DNA of 64,000 nucleotides, taken from Ilumatobacteraceae bacterium. GTDB taxonomy: Bacteria > Actinomycetota > Acidimicrobiia > Acidimicrobiales > Iamiaceae. The first letter of the stretch is position 1, and each line of letters begins with the position of its first letter. A model generated the notes under the pieces. The model saw only the letters and a program-made list of their open reading frames with translations, did no database searches and was not told where the DNA came from. The stretch spans positions 1 to 64,000 of the forward strand of contig JAOBWH010000173.1 in the NCBI GenBank assembly GCA_025463265.1. Reading direction: 5' to 3'. The position numbers and the translations under genes are program-made. Shown here in pieces: positions 49,020-58,878 of this stretch.

Positions 49020-50669
49020 CTATTCCTCGGTGTGGAGGAGCCCGAAGACGAGGGAGTCCTCGAGGGCCTGCCAGGCGGCTTGGATGATGTTCTCGCTGAC
49101 GCCGATGGTGGACCAGCTGCGTCGGCCGTTGGTGGAGTCGATGAGGACCCGGGTGACCGCGCCGGTGCCCTTCGCCGTGTCGAGGACCCGCACCTTGAAG
49201 TCGGTGAGGTGGACCTTGGCCAGCTGCGGGTACTGGGAACCGATCGCGGCGCGGACAGCGGCGTCGAGGGCGTTGACCGGACCGTTCCCCTCGCCGATCC
49301 GGCCGATGCGCTCGCCGTTGACCTTGAGCTTCACGATGGCCTCGGTGTCGTGGCGCAGGTCCTCGCCCTCGGCGACGATCACCCGGTAGGACTCCAGCTC
49401 GAAGAACGGCTGGGTCCAGCCCTCGGCTCGGCGCATGAGCAGCTCGAGGGAGCCGTCGGCGGCCTCGAAGTGGTAGCCCTCGTGCTCGAGGCGCTTGAGC
49501 TCGTCGATCACCGAGGTGAGCGCCGGGCCGTCGAGGTCGAGGCCGAGCTCCTTGGCCTTGAGGTCGATGGTGGCCTTGCCGGCCATCTCCGACACGACGA
49601 AGCGGGTGTCGTTGCCCACGGCTGCGGGGTCGACGTGCTCGTAGGCGTCCTTGCGGCGGGCGATGGCCGACACGTGCAGCCCGGCCTTGTGGGCGAACGC
49701 CGAGGACCCGACGTACGGGGCCTGCGGGTCAGGCGTGAAGTTCACGATCTCCGCGATCCGGTTGGCGGCCGACGTGAGCCGGGTGAGGCGGCCCTCGGGC
49801 AGCGTCCGCACCCCCATCTTGAGCGTGAGGTTCGGGATGATGGTGGTGAGGTTGCAGTTGCCGGTGCGCTCGCCGTAGCCGTTCATGGTGCCCTGCACCT
49901 GGATGGCGCCGCCTCGGACGGCGGCGAGCGCGTTGGCCACGCCGCAGCCGGTGTCGTCGTGCAGGTGCACGCCGATCTTCACGTCGTCGCGGAAGTGGCG
50001 GGTGATCTCGCGCACGATGGCCTCGACCTCGTGCGGGAGCGAACCGCCGTTGGTGTCGCAGAGCACGAGCGTCTCGGCTCCCTGCTCCGCCGCTGCTTCG
50101 AGCACCCGGAGACTGAACTCCGGGTTGTGCTTCCACCCGTCGAAGAAGTGCTCGGCGTCGAACAGGACCCGCACCCCGTTGCTCTGGAGGAACGCCACCG
50201 AGTCCGCCACCATGGCCTCGCCCTCGTCGAGGGTGGTCTTGAGCGTGTCGGTGACGTGGAAGTCCGAGCTCTTGCCGACGATGCACACCGCAGAGGTCTG
50301 GGCGGCGAGCAGGTTGCGCAGCGTGGGGTCGTCGTCGACCTTGCCGCGCGGGCGCCGGGTGGAGCCGAACGCGACCAGCAGCGAGCGCTCGAAGCGGAGC
50401 TCCCGGGCGGCGCGGTCGAAGAACTCGATGTCCTTGGGGTTGGCACCGGGCCAACCGCCCTCGATGAAGTGCACGCCGAGCTCGTCGAGCTCGTCGGCGA
50501 TGCGCAGCTTGTCGTCGACGGTGAGCGAGATGCCCTCGAGCTGGGCGCCGTCGCGCAGGGTCGTGTCGTAGATCTCGACGGACTCGGGCAGGCCGGGATC
50601 GCGGGCGGGCAGGTCGTCGGCGACGATGACCTCGTCGGGTCGGGCGTGGGACCTGCTGTCAGGAGACAT
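49020..50669 (-). CDS. cimA: (R)-citramalate synthase
   Basis: EIYDTTLRDGAQLEGISLTVDDKLRIADELDELGVHFIEGGWPGANPKD. Confidence 0.93.
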   Translation of the reverse strand: MSPDSRSHARPDEVIVADDLPARDPGLPESVEIYDTTLRDGAQLEGISLTVDDKLRIADELDELGVHFIEGGWPGANPKDIEFFDRAARELRFERSLLVAFGSTRRPRGKVDDDPTLRNLLAAQTSAVCIVGKSSDFHVTDTLKTTLDEGEAMVADSVAFLQSNGVRVLFDAEHFFDGWKHNPEFSLRVLEAAAEQGAETLVLCDTNGGSLPHEVEAIVREITRHFRDDVKIGVHLHDDTGCGVANALAAVRGGAIQVQGTMNGYGERTGNCNLTTIIPNLTLKMGVRTLPEGRLTRLTSAANRIAEIVNFTPDPQAPYVGSSAFAHKAGLHVSAIARRKDAYEHVDPAAVGNDTRFVVSEMAGKATIDLKAKELGLDLDGPALTSVIDELKRLEHEGYHFEAADGSLELLMRRAEGWTQPFFELESYRVIVAEGEDLRHDTEAIVKLKVNGERIGRIGEGNGPVNALDAAVRAAIGSQYPQLAKVHLTDFKVRVLDTAKGTGAVTRVLIDSTNGRRSWSTIGVSENIIQAAWQALEDSLVFGLLHTEE

Positions 50670-51576
50670 GCTCGACCCAGTCCTTGTAGCGGTCGGTCTG
50701 TCCCCGCACCGCCTTGTGGTACTCCTCCGCGATGGCCGTGGTCATCGGGCCGGGGCACGGGATCTCGCGGTCGTCGACCGAGTTCACGGCCGAGACCTCG
50801 GCGGCGGTGCCGCACAGGAACATCTCATCGGCGATGTACACGTCGGAGCGGGCGATGCTCGACAGCTCGACGCCGATGCCGAGGTCCCTGGCGATGGTGG
50901 AGACGGAGTCCTGGGTGATGCCCTCCAGCGCACCGGCGGCGAGCGGCGGCGTGAGGAACCGGCCCTTGCGGGCGACGAACACGTTCTCACCCGTGCACTC
51001 GGCGACGAGGCCGCCGGGGCTGAGCATGAGGGCCTCGTCGTAGCCGGCCTTGAGCGCCTCGACCTTGGCGAGCGAGGAGTTCACGTAGTTGCCGGTGGTC
51101 TTCGACGCCGGCGGCATCGTGTTGTGGTCGTGACGCTGCCACGAGGAGGTCTTGAGCCGCACGCCCTTGGTGAGGGCGTCGTCGCCCAGGTAGGCGCCCC
51201 ACGGCCAGCAGGCGATGGCCACGTCGACCGTGCACGGGATGGTGTTGAGCCCCATCTCGCCGTAGCCGTAGTAGGCGATCGGGCGGATGTAGCACGACGG
51301 CAGGCCGCTCTCGCGCACGACGAGCTTGGTGGCCTCCACCAGCTCGTCGACCGTGTACGGGAGGTCCATCATCATGATCTTGGCGCTGTCGTGGAGCCGG
51401 ACCATGTGGTCGGTGAGGCGGAACACGGCCGGGCCCTGCGCCGTCTCGTAGGCCCGCACGCCCTCGAACACGCCCATCCCGTAGTGGAGCGAGTGGGTGA
51501 GGATGTGGACGGTGGCGTCCTCCCACGCGACGAGCTCGCCGTTCATCCAGATCTTCTCGGTGGGCGTGATCGGCAT
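50659..51576 (-). CDS. ilvE: Branched-chain amino acid aminotransferase
   Basis: HYGMGVFEGVRAYET, YINSSLAK-type NYVNSSLAKVEALKAGYDEALML. Confidence 0.94.
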   Translation of the reverse strand: MPITPTEKIWMNGELVAWEDATVHILTHSLHYGMGVFEGVRAYETAQGPAVFRLTDHMVRLHDSAKIMMMDLPYTVDELVEATKLVVRESGLPSCYIRPIAYYGYGEMGLNTIPCTVDVAIACWPWGAYLGDDALTKGVRLKTSSWQRHDHNTMPPASKTTGNYVNSSLAKVEALKAGYDEALMLSPGGLVAECTGENVFVARKGRFLTPPLAAGALEGITQDSVSTIARDLGIGVELSSIARSDVYIADEMFLCGTAAEVSAVNSVDDREIPCPGPMTTAIAEEYHKAVRGQTDRYKDWVEHVS

Positions 51577-51596
51577 GGCGGTGTTCCTTGCTCTCA

Positions 51597-51636
51597 GGTC
51601 TTCGGGTCTTCGGGTCTTCGGGTCTTCGGGTCTTCG
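51597..51636. repeat. Tandem repeat (GGTCTTCG)x5
   Basis: Five exact 8-bp units in the leuB-ilvE spacer. Confidence 0.95.
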
Positions 51637-51645
51637 GCGTTCGGG

Positions 51646-52626
51646 CTAGAGGCGGCGGGCGACGGCGTCGCCGATCTCGGGGGTGGAGGCGGTGAGCTCG
51701 GTGGTGGCGGCGCACGCCTTGCGGATGCGCTCGGCTGCGTCGGTCTCGCCGAGCAGCTCCACCATCATCGCCGCCGAGAGGATGGCGGCGATGGGATTGG
51801 CCTTGGCCTGGCCGGCGATGTCGGGAGCCGATCCGTGGACGGGCTCGAACATCGACGGGGCCTGACGGGACGGGTCGAGGTTGCCGGAGCTGGCGAAGCC
51901 GATCCCGCCGGACACGGCACCGCCGAGGTCGGTGAGGATGTCGCCGAACAGGTTGTCGGTGACGATCACGTCGTAGCGCTGCGGGTCCTGGACGAAGTAG
52001 ATGCAGGCCGCGTCGACGTGGTTGTAGGCGGTGGCGACGTCGGGGTACTCGGCGGCGACGATGTCGAAGGTCCGCTGCCACAGGTCGCCGGAGAAGGTGA
52101 GCACGTTGGTCTTGTGCACCATGGTGAGGTGCTTGCGCGGACGGCTCTGCGCCAGCTCGAAGGCGTAGCGGATGACCCGCTCCACGCCGTGGCGGGTGTT
52201 GACCGAGCCCTGGGTGGCGATCTCGTTCGGGGTGTCCTTGCGGAGGAACCCGCCCTCGCCGGCGTAGGTGCCCTCGGTGTTCTCCCGGATCACGACGAAG
52301 TCGATGCCCTCATCCGCGAGGGTGAACGGCCGCTGGTTGACGTACTGGTCGAGCGCGAAGCGCATCTTGAGCAGGAGGCCCCGCTCGATCACGCCCGGCG
52401 GCACGTCGGGGGTGCCCACCGCGCCGAGGAGGATGGCGTCGAAGCTTCGGAGCTCGTCGAGCACGTCGTCGGGGAGCACCGTGCCGTCGCGCAGGAAGCG
52501 CTCCCCGCCCAGGTCGAAGTCGGTGGTGTCGAGCTCGACGCCCGCGGCGCGGACGACCTTGAGCGCCTCTGCCACGACCTCGGGACCGATCCCGTCGCCG
52601 CCGATCACTGCGATGCGATGTGCCAC
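51646..52626 (-). CDS. leuB: 3-isopropylmalate dehydrogenase
   Basis: [59 protein letters not shown] start. Confidence 0.93.
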   Translation of the reverse strand: MAHRIAVIGGDGIGPEVVAEALKVVRAAGVELDTTDFDLGGERFLRDGTVLPDDVLDELRSFDAILLGAVGTPDVPPGVIERGLLLKMRFALDQYVNQRPFTLADEGIDFVVIRENTEGTYAGEGGFLRKDTPNEIATQGSVNTRHGVERVIRYAFELAQSRPRKHLTMVHKTNVLTFSGDLWQRTFDIVAAEYPDVATAYNHVDAACIYFVQDPQRYDVIVTDNLFGDILTDLGGAVSGGIGFASSGNLDPSRQAPSMFEPVHGSAPDIAGQAKANPIAAILSAAMMVELLGETDAAERIRKACAATTELTASTPEIGDAVARRL

Positions 52627-52719
52627 CAACTTGCTCTCTCTCGTTGCGTCGTACGTGTGCTGTCGTGTGCGGTCGATCCGTGTCCCGTCCGCTGCGCCGC
52701 TGGCCGAGCGCGCCAGCGC

Positions 52720-52755
52720 TGACAACGACAAAGCCGCCCACCGAAGTGGACGGCT
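52720..52755 (-). terminator. Attenuator terminator upstream of leuB
   Basis: AGCCGTCCAC-TTCG-GTGGGCGGCT then TTTGTCGTT on minus strand; 10-bp stem with C(UUCG)G loop. Confidence 0.8.
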
Positions 52756-52759
52756 CAAG

Positions 52760-52784
52760 GCGCACACCGAGGATCGGTGTGCGC
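52760..52784 (-). promoter_or_regulatory. Attenuator leader hairpin
   Basis: GCGCACACCGA-TCC-TCGGTGTGCGC, 11-bp perfect stem starting at the leader peptide stop codon. Confidence 0.8.
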
Positions 52785-52819
52785 TACCCGATGGTGATGA
52801 CCTGGGCGGGGCGGGACAT
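52784..52819 (-). CDS. Leader peptide [11 protein letters not shown]
   Basis: 12-codon uORF with Val-Ile-Thr-Ile; TAGACT -10-like box (52827-52832) ends 7 nt before ATG, suggesting leaderless start. Confidence 0.7.
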   Translation of the reverse strand: MSRPAQVITIG

Positions 52820-52908
52820 GTCCTCAAGTCTAGGCCCGTCCTGCCGTTCCCCCGCAAGGAACGGCCGCCCGAGTACGGTCGGCCCGACCTGCTCCACGAG
52901 GTGAGACC

Positions 52909-53577
52909 TTGCTGCCCCCGTCCTGTGCACGCTGCGGATCCCCGCTGCCCGCTGTCGCCGCCGATCCGAACCACCCGGAGTGGTGCGGTGCGTGTGCCGC
53001 CCGGGCGCTCGACGCGCCCAACCTCCCGCCGTCGGTGCCGTCGGCGTCCAACCGGGCGAGCTCGGCGCCGTGGAACAACCCCACCACGAACACGGACCCC
53101 GACGCCGTGACCCAGGCGGTGGTGAAGACCCGGGTGCTCGACGGCATCCTCACCGGCATCGCCGCCTCCGCCATCGCCGGGTTCGCCTGGTGGGGGGCCA
53201 CCACCGCCATCAACGGGGCCACCGAGAGCTTCGAGCTCTGGCACCTCGGCTCGGCGCTGGTCGGGCTGATCATCGGGTACGGCGTCCTGCTGGGTGCCCG
53301 CCGGGGCGGCCTGGTCTCGGGCCTGCTGGCGCTGGTGCTCACCGCGGCCACGGTCCTGGTCGCGGTGTACTTCATCGAGCGCAGCCAGACGATCATCAGC
53401 CTCACCGACGCCGGCCGCACCTCCGACGTGCCCCTCTGGCAGGGCATCAGCGGCTTCACCGACACCTACTGGAGCTGGTGGGACTTCGACCGGACCCGCC
53501 CGCTGATGTGGCTGCTCGGTCCGCTCGTGGCCGTGCTGGTCGCCGGCTGGCCCGGCCGCCGGCCGCCCGGAAGGTGA
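52909..53577 (+). CDS. Membrane protein with N-terminal zinc-ribbon-like CxxC pairs
   Basis: CARCGSPLP...WCGACAA then several TM segments; TTG start. Confidence 0.65.
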   Translation: MLPPSCARCGSPLPAVAADPNHPEWCGACAARALDAPNLPPSVPSASNRASSAPWNNPTTNTDPDAVTQAVVKTRVLDGILTGIAASAIAGFAWWGATTAINGATESFELWHLGSALVGLIIGYGVLLGARRGGLVSGLLALVLTAATVLVAVYFIERSQTIISLTDAGRTSDVPLWQGISGFTDTYWSWWDFDRTRPLMWLLGPLVAVLVAGWPGRRPPGR

Positions 53578-53619
53578 ACGGCGGAGAGCCCTCCCGCCGC
53601 CCTCTCCTACACTGCGGCC

Positions 53620-54090
53620 ATGAATGACGACCCCATTCCGCTGTCGCAGGCCGCGTACGACCGCATCAAGGCCGAGCACGACGATCTGGTGACGCGGGGC
53701 AAGATCGACATCGCCCGCAAGATCGAGACCGCCCGCGAGCTGGGCGACCTCTCCGAGAACGGCGACTACCACGCCGCCAAGGAGGAGCAGGGGAAGATGG
53801 CCGGGCGCATCGCCCACCTCGCCAACCTGCTCGAGAACGGCGTCATCGTGGAGACCGAGGCGGCCGACGAGGTCCAGGCCGGCGTGATCGTGGGCATCCG
53901 CTACGAGGGCGACACCGACGTCGAGCGCTACCTGCTGGGCTCCATCGAGGAGCGGGTCGAGGGCATCGAGGTCATGTCCCCCGGCTCGGCGCTGGGCACC
54001 GCGCTCGTGGGGGCCAAGGTGGGCGACGCGGTCGAGTACGAGACCCCCACCGGCGCCAAGCTCAAGGTCGAGATCGTCAGCCTCGGCTGA
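53620..54090 (+). CDS. greA: Transcription elongation factor GreA
   Basis: [24 protein letters not shown]...[17 protein letters not shown]. Confidence 0.95.
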   Translation: MNDDPIPLSQAAYDRIKAEHDDLVTRGKIDIARKIETARELGDLSENGDYHAAKEEQGKMAGRIAHLANLLENGVIVETEAADEVQAGVIVGIRYEGDTDVERYLLGSIEERVEGIEVMSPGSALGTALVGAKVGDAVEYETPTGAKLKVEIVSLG

Positions 54091-54220
54091 TGGGGGCGCC
54101 CGGCACCTCACCGCTTCACCGCTCGCTCCCCGCACCCCCGACGCGTCACCCTGCGGGAGGACGAGCGTCCGGCAGCGGTCCGGCGTCGAGCCATGCCATC
54201 GGTGCCGTCGACCGCAGCTG

Positions 54221-55324
54221 ATGGTCGAGCGCCTGCTCCTCGCGACGTCGTGGCACCGCTCGGCCGTGTTCGACCAGTTCTGGGCGCTGGCCCGATCGCT
54301 CGAGGAATCCGGCACCGAGATCCACTGGCTCGACGACCGGCGCCACCTTGACGCGTCGCCTGACCCGTGGATCACCGGGTTCCACCAGTGGCCGGGCACC
54401 GGGCGACCGCAGGGCCTCACCGCGCTGAGGTACGCCGATCGACTGGTCCACGACATCCGACCCACCGTCGTGATCGCCAACTTCGCCGCCGTGACCCCGC
54501 TGGGCCTCGCCGCCTGGCGAGCGGGGGTCGAGCGGCGGATCAGCTGGTACCACTCGGTCAGCGAGGCGTTCAGCATGGACACCTCCCGCGTTCCCATCGC
54601 TCGCCGTGCACTCGGCGCTGCCAAGGTCCAGGGCCGACGGGTCGCGTACCGCCGCTACACCGACGTGGTGGCCGTCGCCGGCGCCGCAGCGGCCGACTAC
54701 CTCGCGCTGTACCGGACGAGCGGCCCGGCGCTGCACGTCCGGCACAACGCCGTGGCCGACGGACCCCACCGGAGCACGCCGCCAGGCCCGGACGCGCCCC
54801 TCGTGGCCGCCGGCCGACTCGAGCCGTGGAAGGGCATGGACGTCCTGGTCCGCGCCGCCTCCCACCTCGATGCTCCCCGACGGCTCGTGATCTTCGGCGA
54901 AGGCGGCCAGCGGGAGCACCTCGCCCGGCTCGCCCAGGAGCTCGGCGTCGACCTGCACCTGCCCGGCTCCACCGAACGTCACGTGGTCCGAGAGCAGATG
55001 GCCGCCGCCGCCGCCGTGGTCGTGCCGAGCCGCGCCGATGCCTTCCCGATGGTCGCCATCGAGGGGCTGGCCAGCGGAGTGCCCATCGTCGCCAGCGAGA
55101 CGGGCGGTCTGACCGAAGCCGTCCGACACGACGACACCGGGATGCTCGTGCCGCCTGACGACCCAGAAGCGCTCGCCGCCGCACTCGAGGCCGTGCTCGA
55201 CCCCGTCCGCAACGGGCGGATGGGCCGCGCCGCGCGCCAGGACTTCCTCCACCGCTTCGAGGTCCAGCACTGGGGCGCAGACCTTGCCGACCGCCTCCGG
55301 TCCGGTCGACCCTTGGGTTCCTGA
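54221..55324 (+). CDS. Glycosyltransferase family 4-like
   Basis: [48 protein letters not shown]. Confidence 0.92.
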   Translation: MVERLLLATSWHRSAVFDQFWALARSLEESGTEIHWLDDRRHLDASPDPWITGFHQWPGTGRPQGLTALRYADRLVHDIRPTVVIANFAAVTPLGLAAWRAGVERRISWYHSVSEAFSMDTSRVPIARRALGAAKVQGRRVAYRRYTDVVAVAGAAAADYLALYRTSGPALHVRHNAVADGPHRSTPPGPDAPLVAAGRLEPWKGMDVLVRAASHLDAPRRLVIFGEGGQREHLARLAQELGVDLHLPGSTERHVVREQMAAAAAVVVPSRADAFPMVAIEGLASGVPIVASETGGLTEAVRHDDTGMLVPPDDPEALAAALEAVLDPVRNGRMGRAARQDFLHRFEVQHWGADLADRLRSGRPLGS

Positions 55325-55432
55325 CTCCATCTGCTCCCGCCACGGGCCCACCGCCGCGCCAGCGCAGGACCTGCTGGGGGCCGTGGGCCGACGAGCAGCC
55401 GCAGGTGCGGCAGTGCTCGCCGGCTCAGGAGG

Positions 55433-56779
55433 TCAGGCGTTCTTGGGGAGCTCGCTGAACGGGACGTTCTTGGTGTCGCCCGGCTCCTTGGGGAGGCCGA
55501 GGACGCGCTCGCCGATGATGTTGCGCTGGATCTGGTCGGTGCCGCCGTAGATGGGCGGGGCCTGGGCGTAGAGCGCAGTGGTGGTGACGGCCGTGAGGAA
55601 CGGGTTGCCCGTGACCTCGTTGAGGACCTTCTGGTCGCCGGGCTCGTAGGCGTGGAGCATGCCCGCCGGGCCCACGATCTGGAGGCCGAGGTCGCGCTGG
55701 AGCCGCATGATGTTGGACATGCCGAGCTTCGAGATGTTGCCGATGCCGGGGATGTCCCGGCCGGCGGCCCGGGCGGCCTTGGAGCGCTCGGCGCTGTAGC
55801 GGCCGATCTCGCCCAGCGTGTAGAGCTGGGCCAGGCCCTGGCGGACCGTGGGGTCGTCGATGCAGCCGTAGTGCTTGGCCATCCCGACAAGCATGGCGGC
55901 GCTGCCGGCATCGTTCTGCTTCTTGGCCGGCTTGGCGTCGGCGGTGGGCGCCGCGGTCTTGGACGCCTTCGGGGCGGGGGCGAAGTCGCCGGCCCGCTTC
56001 TCGAGGTGGCCGGCGATGGTGCCGGGGGTCGCCGCACCGGCGCCGCCGCTGCCGCCGCCGGCGCCGAGGCCGGCGCGCTCGTGGCCGAGGGTGCTGTTGG
56101 CCACGGCCCAGCCGTTGTTGAGGTCGCCGATGATGTTGGCGTGCGGGACCCGCGCCTCGTCGAGGAAGGTCTCGTTGAACATGGCGTGGCCGGTCATCTC
56201 CCGCAGCGGGCGGACCTCGATGCCGGGCTGGACCATGTCGATGCCGAAGTAGGTGATGCCCTGGTGCTTGGGCAGGTCCGGGGCGGTGCGGGCGATGAGC
56301 ATGCCGATGTCCGCGGTCTGGCCGAGGGAGGTCCAGACCTTCTGGCCGGTGACGATCCACTCGTCGCCGTCGCGCACGGCCTTGCAGGTGAGCCCGGCGA
56401 GGTCGGAACCGGCACCCGGCTCGCTGAAGAGCTGGCACCAGGCCTTCTGGCCGGTGACGATGTCACGGACCATGGTGTCGATCTGCTCCTGCGTGCCGTG
56501 ATCGGCGATGGTCGGCGCGGCGAGGAGGAGGCCGAGGCCGGCGGGGGCGCCGAGGGCGCCGTACGCCGAGATCGCCTTCTGCACCTGGACGCCCACGCTG
56601 CGGGCCAGGCCCTTGCCGTAGGCGTTCGTGGGCAGGGTCGGTGCGGCCCAGCCCGACAGGCCGAGCAGCTCCCACCACTGGGCGACCGTGAGGTCCGGGT
56701 CCCAGTTCTCGTCGAGCCAGGACTGGAGCTCGTCGAGGGTGTCCTCGCTCGTGGCGGCGGCGGCGATCGTGTCGGTCAT
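55433..56779 (-). CDS. Acyl-CoA dehydrogenase with Ala/Pro/Lys-rich insertion
   Basis: FSEPGAGSDLAGLTCKA, GQKVWTSLGQ, TDQIQRNIIGERVLGLPKEP. Confidence 0.9.
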   Translation of the reverse strand: MTDTIAAAATSEDTLDELQSWLDENWDPDLTVAQWWELLGLSGWAAPTLPTNAYGKGLARSVGVQVQKAISAYGALGAPAGLGLLLAAPTIADHGTQEQIDTMVRDIVTGQKAWCQLFSEPGAGSDLAGLTCKAVRDGDEWIVTGQKVWTSLGQTADIGMLIARTAPDLPKHQGITYFGIDMVQPGIEVRPLREMTGHAMFNETFLDEARVPHANIIGDLNNGWAVANSTLGHERAGLGAGGGSGGAGAATPGTIAGHLEKRAGDFAPAPKASKTAAPTADAKPAKKQNDAGSAAMLVGMAKHYGCIDDPTVRQGLAQLYTLGEIGRYSAERSKAARAAGRDIPGIGNISKLGMSNIMRLQRDLGLQIVGPAGMLHAYEPGDQKVLNEVTGNPFLTAVTTTALYAQAPPIYGGTDQIQRNIIGERVLGLPKEPGDTKNVPFSELPKNA

Positions 56780-56849
56780 CGGTGCTTCCCCTGGTGCGCA
56801 ATGGTGCGTGGCCGTGCGTGGCGCCCGTCGGCGCCGGTCCGCGAACGGT

Positions 56850-56869
56850 ACTTGACCGTCGGGTCAAGT
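56850..56869. promoter_or_regulatory. 20-bp palindrome ACTTGACC-GTCG-GGTCAAGT
   Basis: 8-4-8 inverted repeat between divergent ACAD and alpha/beta hydrolase genes. Confidence 0.7.
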
Positions 56870-56933
56870 TTCCATCCAGGGCGCGGTGCGGCACCGAACT
56901 CAGGCGATGCCGTCCGTTGCCGATGGAACCTCC

Positions 56934-57830
56934 ATGCCCCGCCCGACCGCCGACGACCTCGGTGATGTCGATCTGTCGCCCGACGAGGCCGCCGCACGCG
57001 GCGCGCCGTGGCTGCCGCCGGGTCGGGAGGTCGAGCTCCCGGGGCTGGGAACCACGTTCGTGCGCGACAGCGGCGGACCGGCCGGGGCGCCGGTGGTCCT
57101 GCTCCTGCACGGCTGGGCCGTCACCGCGGACCTCAACTTCTTCACGGCCTACCCGATGCTCGCCGAGCGCGCCCGGGTCATCGCCCTCGACCACCGGGGC
57201 CACGGCCGGGGCATCCGCCCTCCCGGTGGGATCGTCCGGCTCCCCGACTGCGCCGACGACGCCGTCGCCGTCCTCGACGCCCTCGGCATCGACCGGGCCG
57301 TGGTCCTCGGCTACTCCATGGGCGGTGCCATCGCCCAGCTGGTGTGGCACCGCCACCCGGAGCGCGTCGCCGGCCTGGTCCTGGGGTCGACGGCCCGCCA
57401 CTTCCAGGGCGGGCCCATCACGGACCTCTGGTACCGGAGCTACACGCCCCTCGCCCACGCCGCCCACCGCGTGAACGGCCCCGCCGACGCCCTGGTCCGG
57501 TGGCGCGTCGACCGTCGCGTGCGCGACGCCGCCCGAGGGGCCTGGATGCGCTCCGAGCTCGAGCAGGTGAGCCCGGCCGGCCTCCTCAGCTCGATGCGCT
57601 CCCTCGGCCGCTTCCGCTCGAACGGCTGGATCGGCTCGGTCACGGTCCCCACGTCCGTGATCGTGACGACGAAGGACCGCACCGTCCCACCCCGCCGCCA
57701 ACGAGGCCTCGCCGCCGCCATCGAGGGCTCGGCACGGTTCGAGGTCCCGGGCCCCCACGACTCGATCGTGTCGAACGCCCCCGACTACCTCCCCCAGCTC
57801 GCCCTCGCGATGGACCACGCCGCGCCCTGA
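56934..57830 (+). CDS. Alpha/beta hydrolase
   Basis: LLHGWAVTAD, DHRGHGRG, VLGYSMGGAIAQ nucleophile elbow; alternative start at 56907. Confidence 0.9.
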   Translation: MPRPTADDLGDVDLSPDEAAARGAPWLPPGREVELPGLGTTFVRDSGGPAGAPVVLLLHGWAVTADLNFFTAYPMLAERARVIALDHRGHGRGIRPPGGIVRLPDCADDAVAVLDALGIDRAVVLGYSMGGAIAQLVWHRHPERVAGLVLGSTARHFQGGPITDLWYRSYTPLAHAAHRVNGPADALVRWRVDRRVRDAARGAWMRSELEQVSPAGLLSSMRSLGRFRSNGWIGSVTVPTSVIVTTKDRTVPPRRQRGLAAAIEGSARFEVPGPHDSIVSNAPDYLPQLALAMDHAAP

Positions 57831-57895
57831 CCTGGCCGGATGCCAGCCCCGGACCGGGGTGTAGACTGCCCTTTGACGAGGGGCTGGAGTGCGTC

Positions 57896-58876
57896 ATGTC
57901 GGAAGCACGGGTCATGCCAGACAGGCAACGGGTGTTCTTGAGCGGCTGGGCCTCGTACCACCCTGAAGGCGCGCTCACCAACGATGACCTGGTGGAGCGG
58001 CTCGACACCACCAAGGAGTGGCTCGAGACCCACATCGGGATCGACGAGCGGCGCAAGGCGGCACCCGACGAGTCCATCGCCCAGATGGGGGCCATCGCCG
58101 CCCTCGGCGCCATCGAGTGCGCCGGCATCGAGGTCGGGGACCTGGACCTGCTCATCGGGGCCACCTCCTACGACGACTTCATGCTCCCGGCCGCCGCCGC
58201 CCGCATCGGCGACGTCATCGGCTCGCAGGCCCACGCCTTCGACGTGAAGGCCGCGTGCTCGGGGTGGATGGTCGGGCTCGACGTGGCCGAGTCGTTCCTC
58301 ACCACCGGCAAGGCCACCCGGGTCCTGGTGTCCGCCGCCGAGAAGTCCGACCTCGGCGTCGACCCCACCGACCGCACCAGCCTCCCGTTCTTCGGCGACG
58401 CCGCCGTGGGCGCCATCGTCCAGCTCGATCGACCGTCCGTGGGCATGGAGCTCCTCGACATCCGCCGGGCGTCGGACAACGCCATGCACGGCGCGGTCGA
58501 GATCCCCTACGGCGGGTGGTTCCGCATGGACGCCACCCGCACCCGCATCTGGGTCGAGGCCGCCATCGCCAAGATGAGCCAGGAGATCCTCGACCACGCC
58601 GGGATCAACGCCGGCGACATCCGGGTGCTCGTCTGCCACCAGGCCAACCTGCGGCTCATCGAGCGCATCGCCTCGGACCTGGGCGTCCCGCCGGAGCGGC
58701 ACTGGCACAACGTCCGCTGGGCCGGCAACACCGCAGCGGCCGGGGCGCCCAGCGCGCTCGTCGACGGGCTGAGCCGCGAGCAGGGCGACCTGGAGGACGG
58801 CGACCTGATCCTCATGGTCACGGTCGGCGCCGGGCTCAACGTCATCGGGGCCCTGCTCCGCTGGGTGACCGACTGA
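57896..58876 (+). CDS. Beta-ketoacyl-ACP synthase III-like protein
   Basis: FDVKAACSGWMVGLDVA Cys, VCHQANLRLIE His, GNTAAAGAPSAL Asn. Confidence 0.88.
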   Translation: MSEARVMPDRQRVFLSGWASYHPEGALTNDDLVERLDTTKEWLETHIGIDERRKAAPDESIAQMGAIAALGAIECAGIEVGDLDLLIGATSYDDFMLPAAAARIGDVIGSQAHAFDVKAACSGWMVGLDVAESFLTTGKATRVLVSAAEKSDLGVDPTDRTSLPFFGDAAVGAIVQLDRPSVGMELLDIRRASDNAMHGAVEIPYGGWFRMDATRTRIWVEAAIAKMSQEILDHAGINAGDIRVLVCHQANLRLIERIASDLGVPPERHWHNVRWAGNTAAAGAPSALVDGLSREQGDLEDGDLILMVTVGAGLNVIGALLRWVTD

Positions 58877-58878
58877 CC

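Noticed and set aside
51646-54624. 992-aa minus-strand ORF
   Set aside because: Only its C-terminal 326 aa is LeuB; the rest runs through the attenuator and antisense to greA. True start assigned near 52626.
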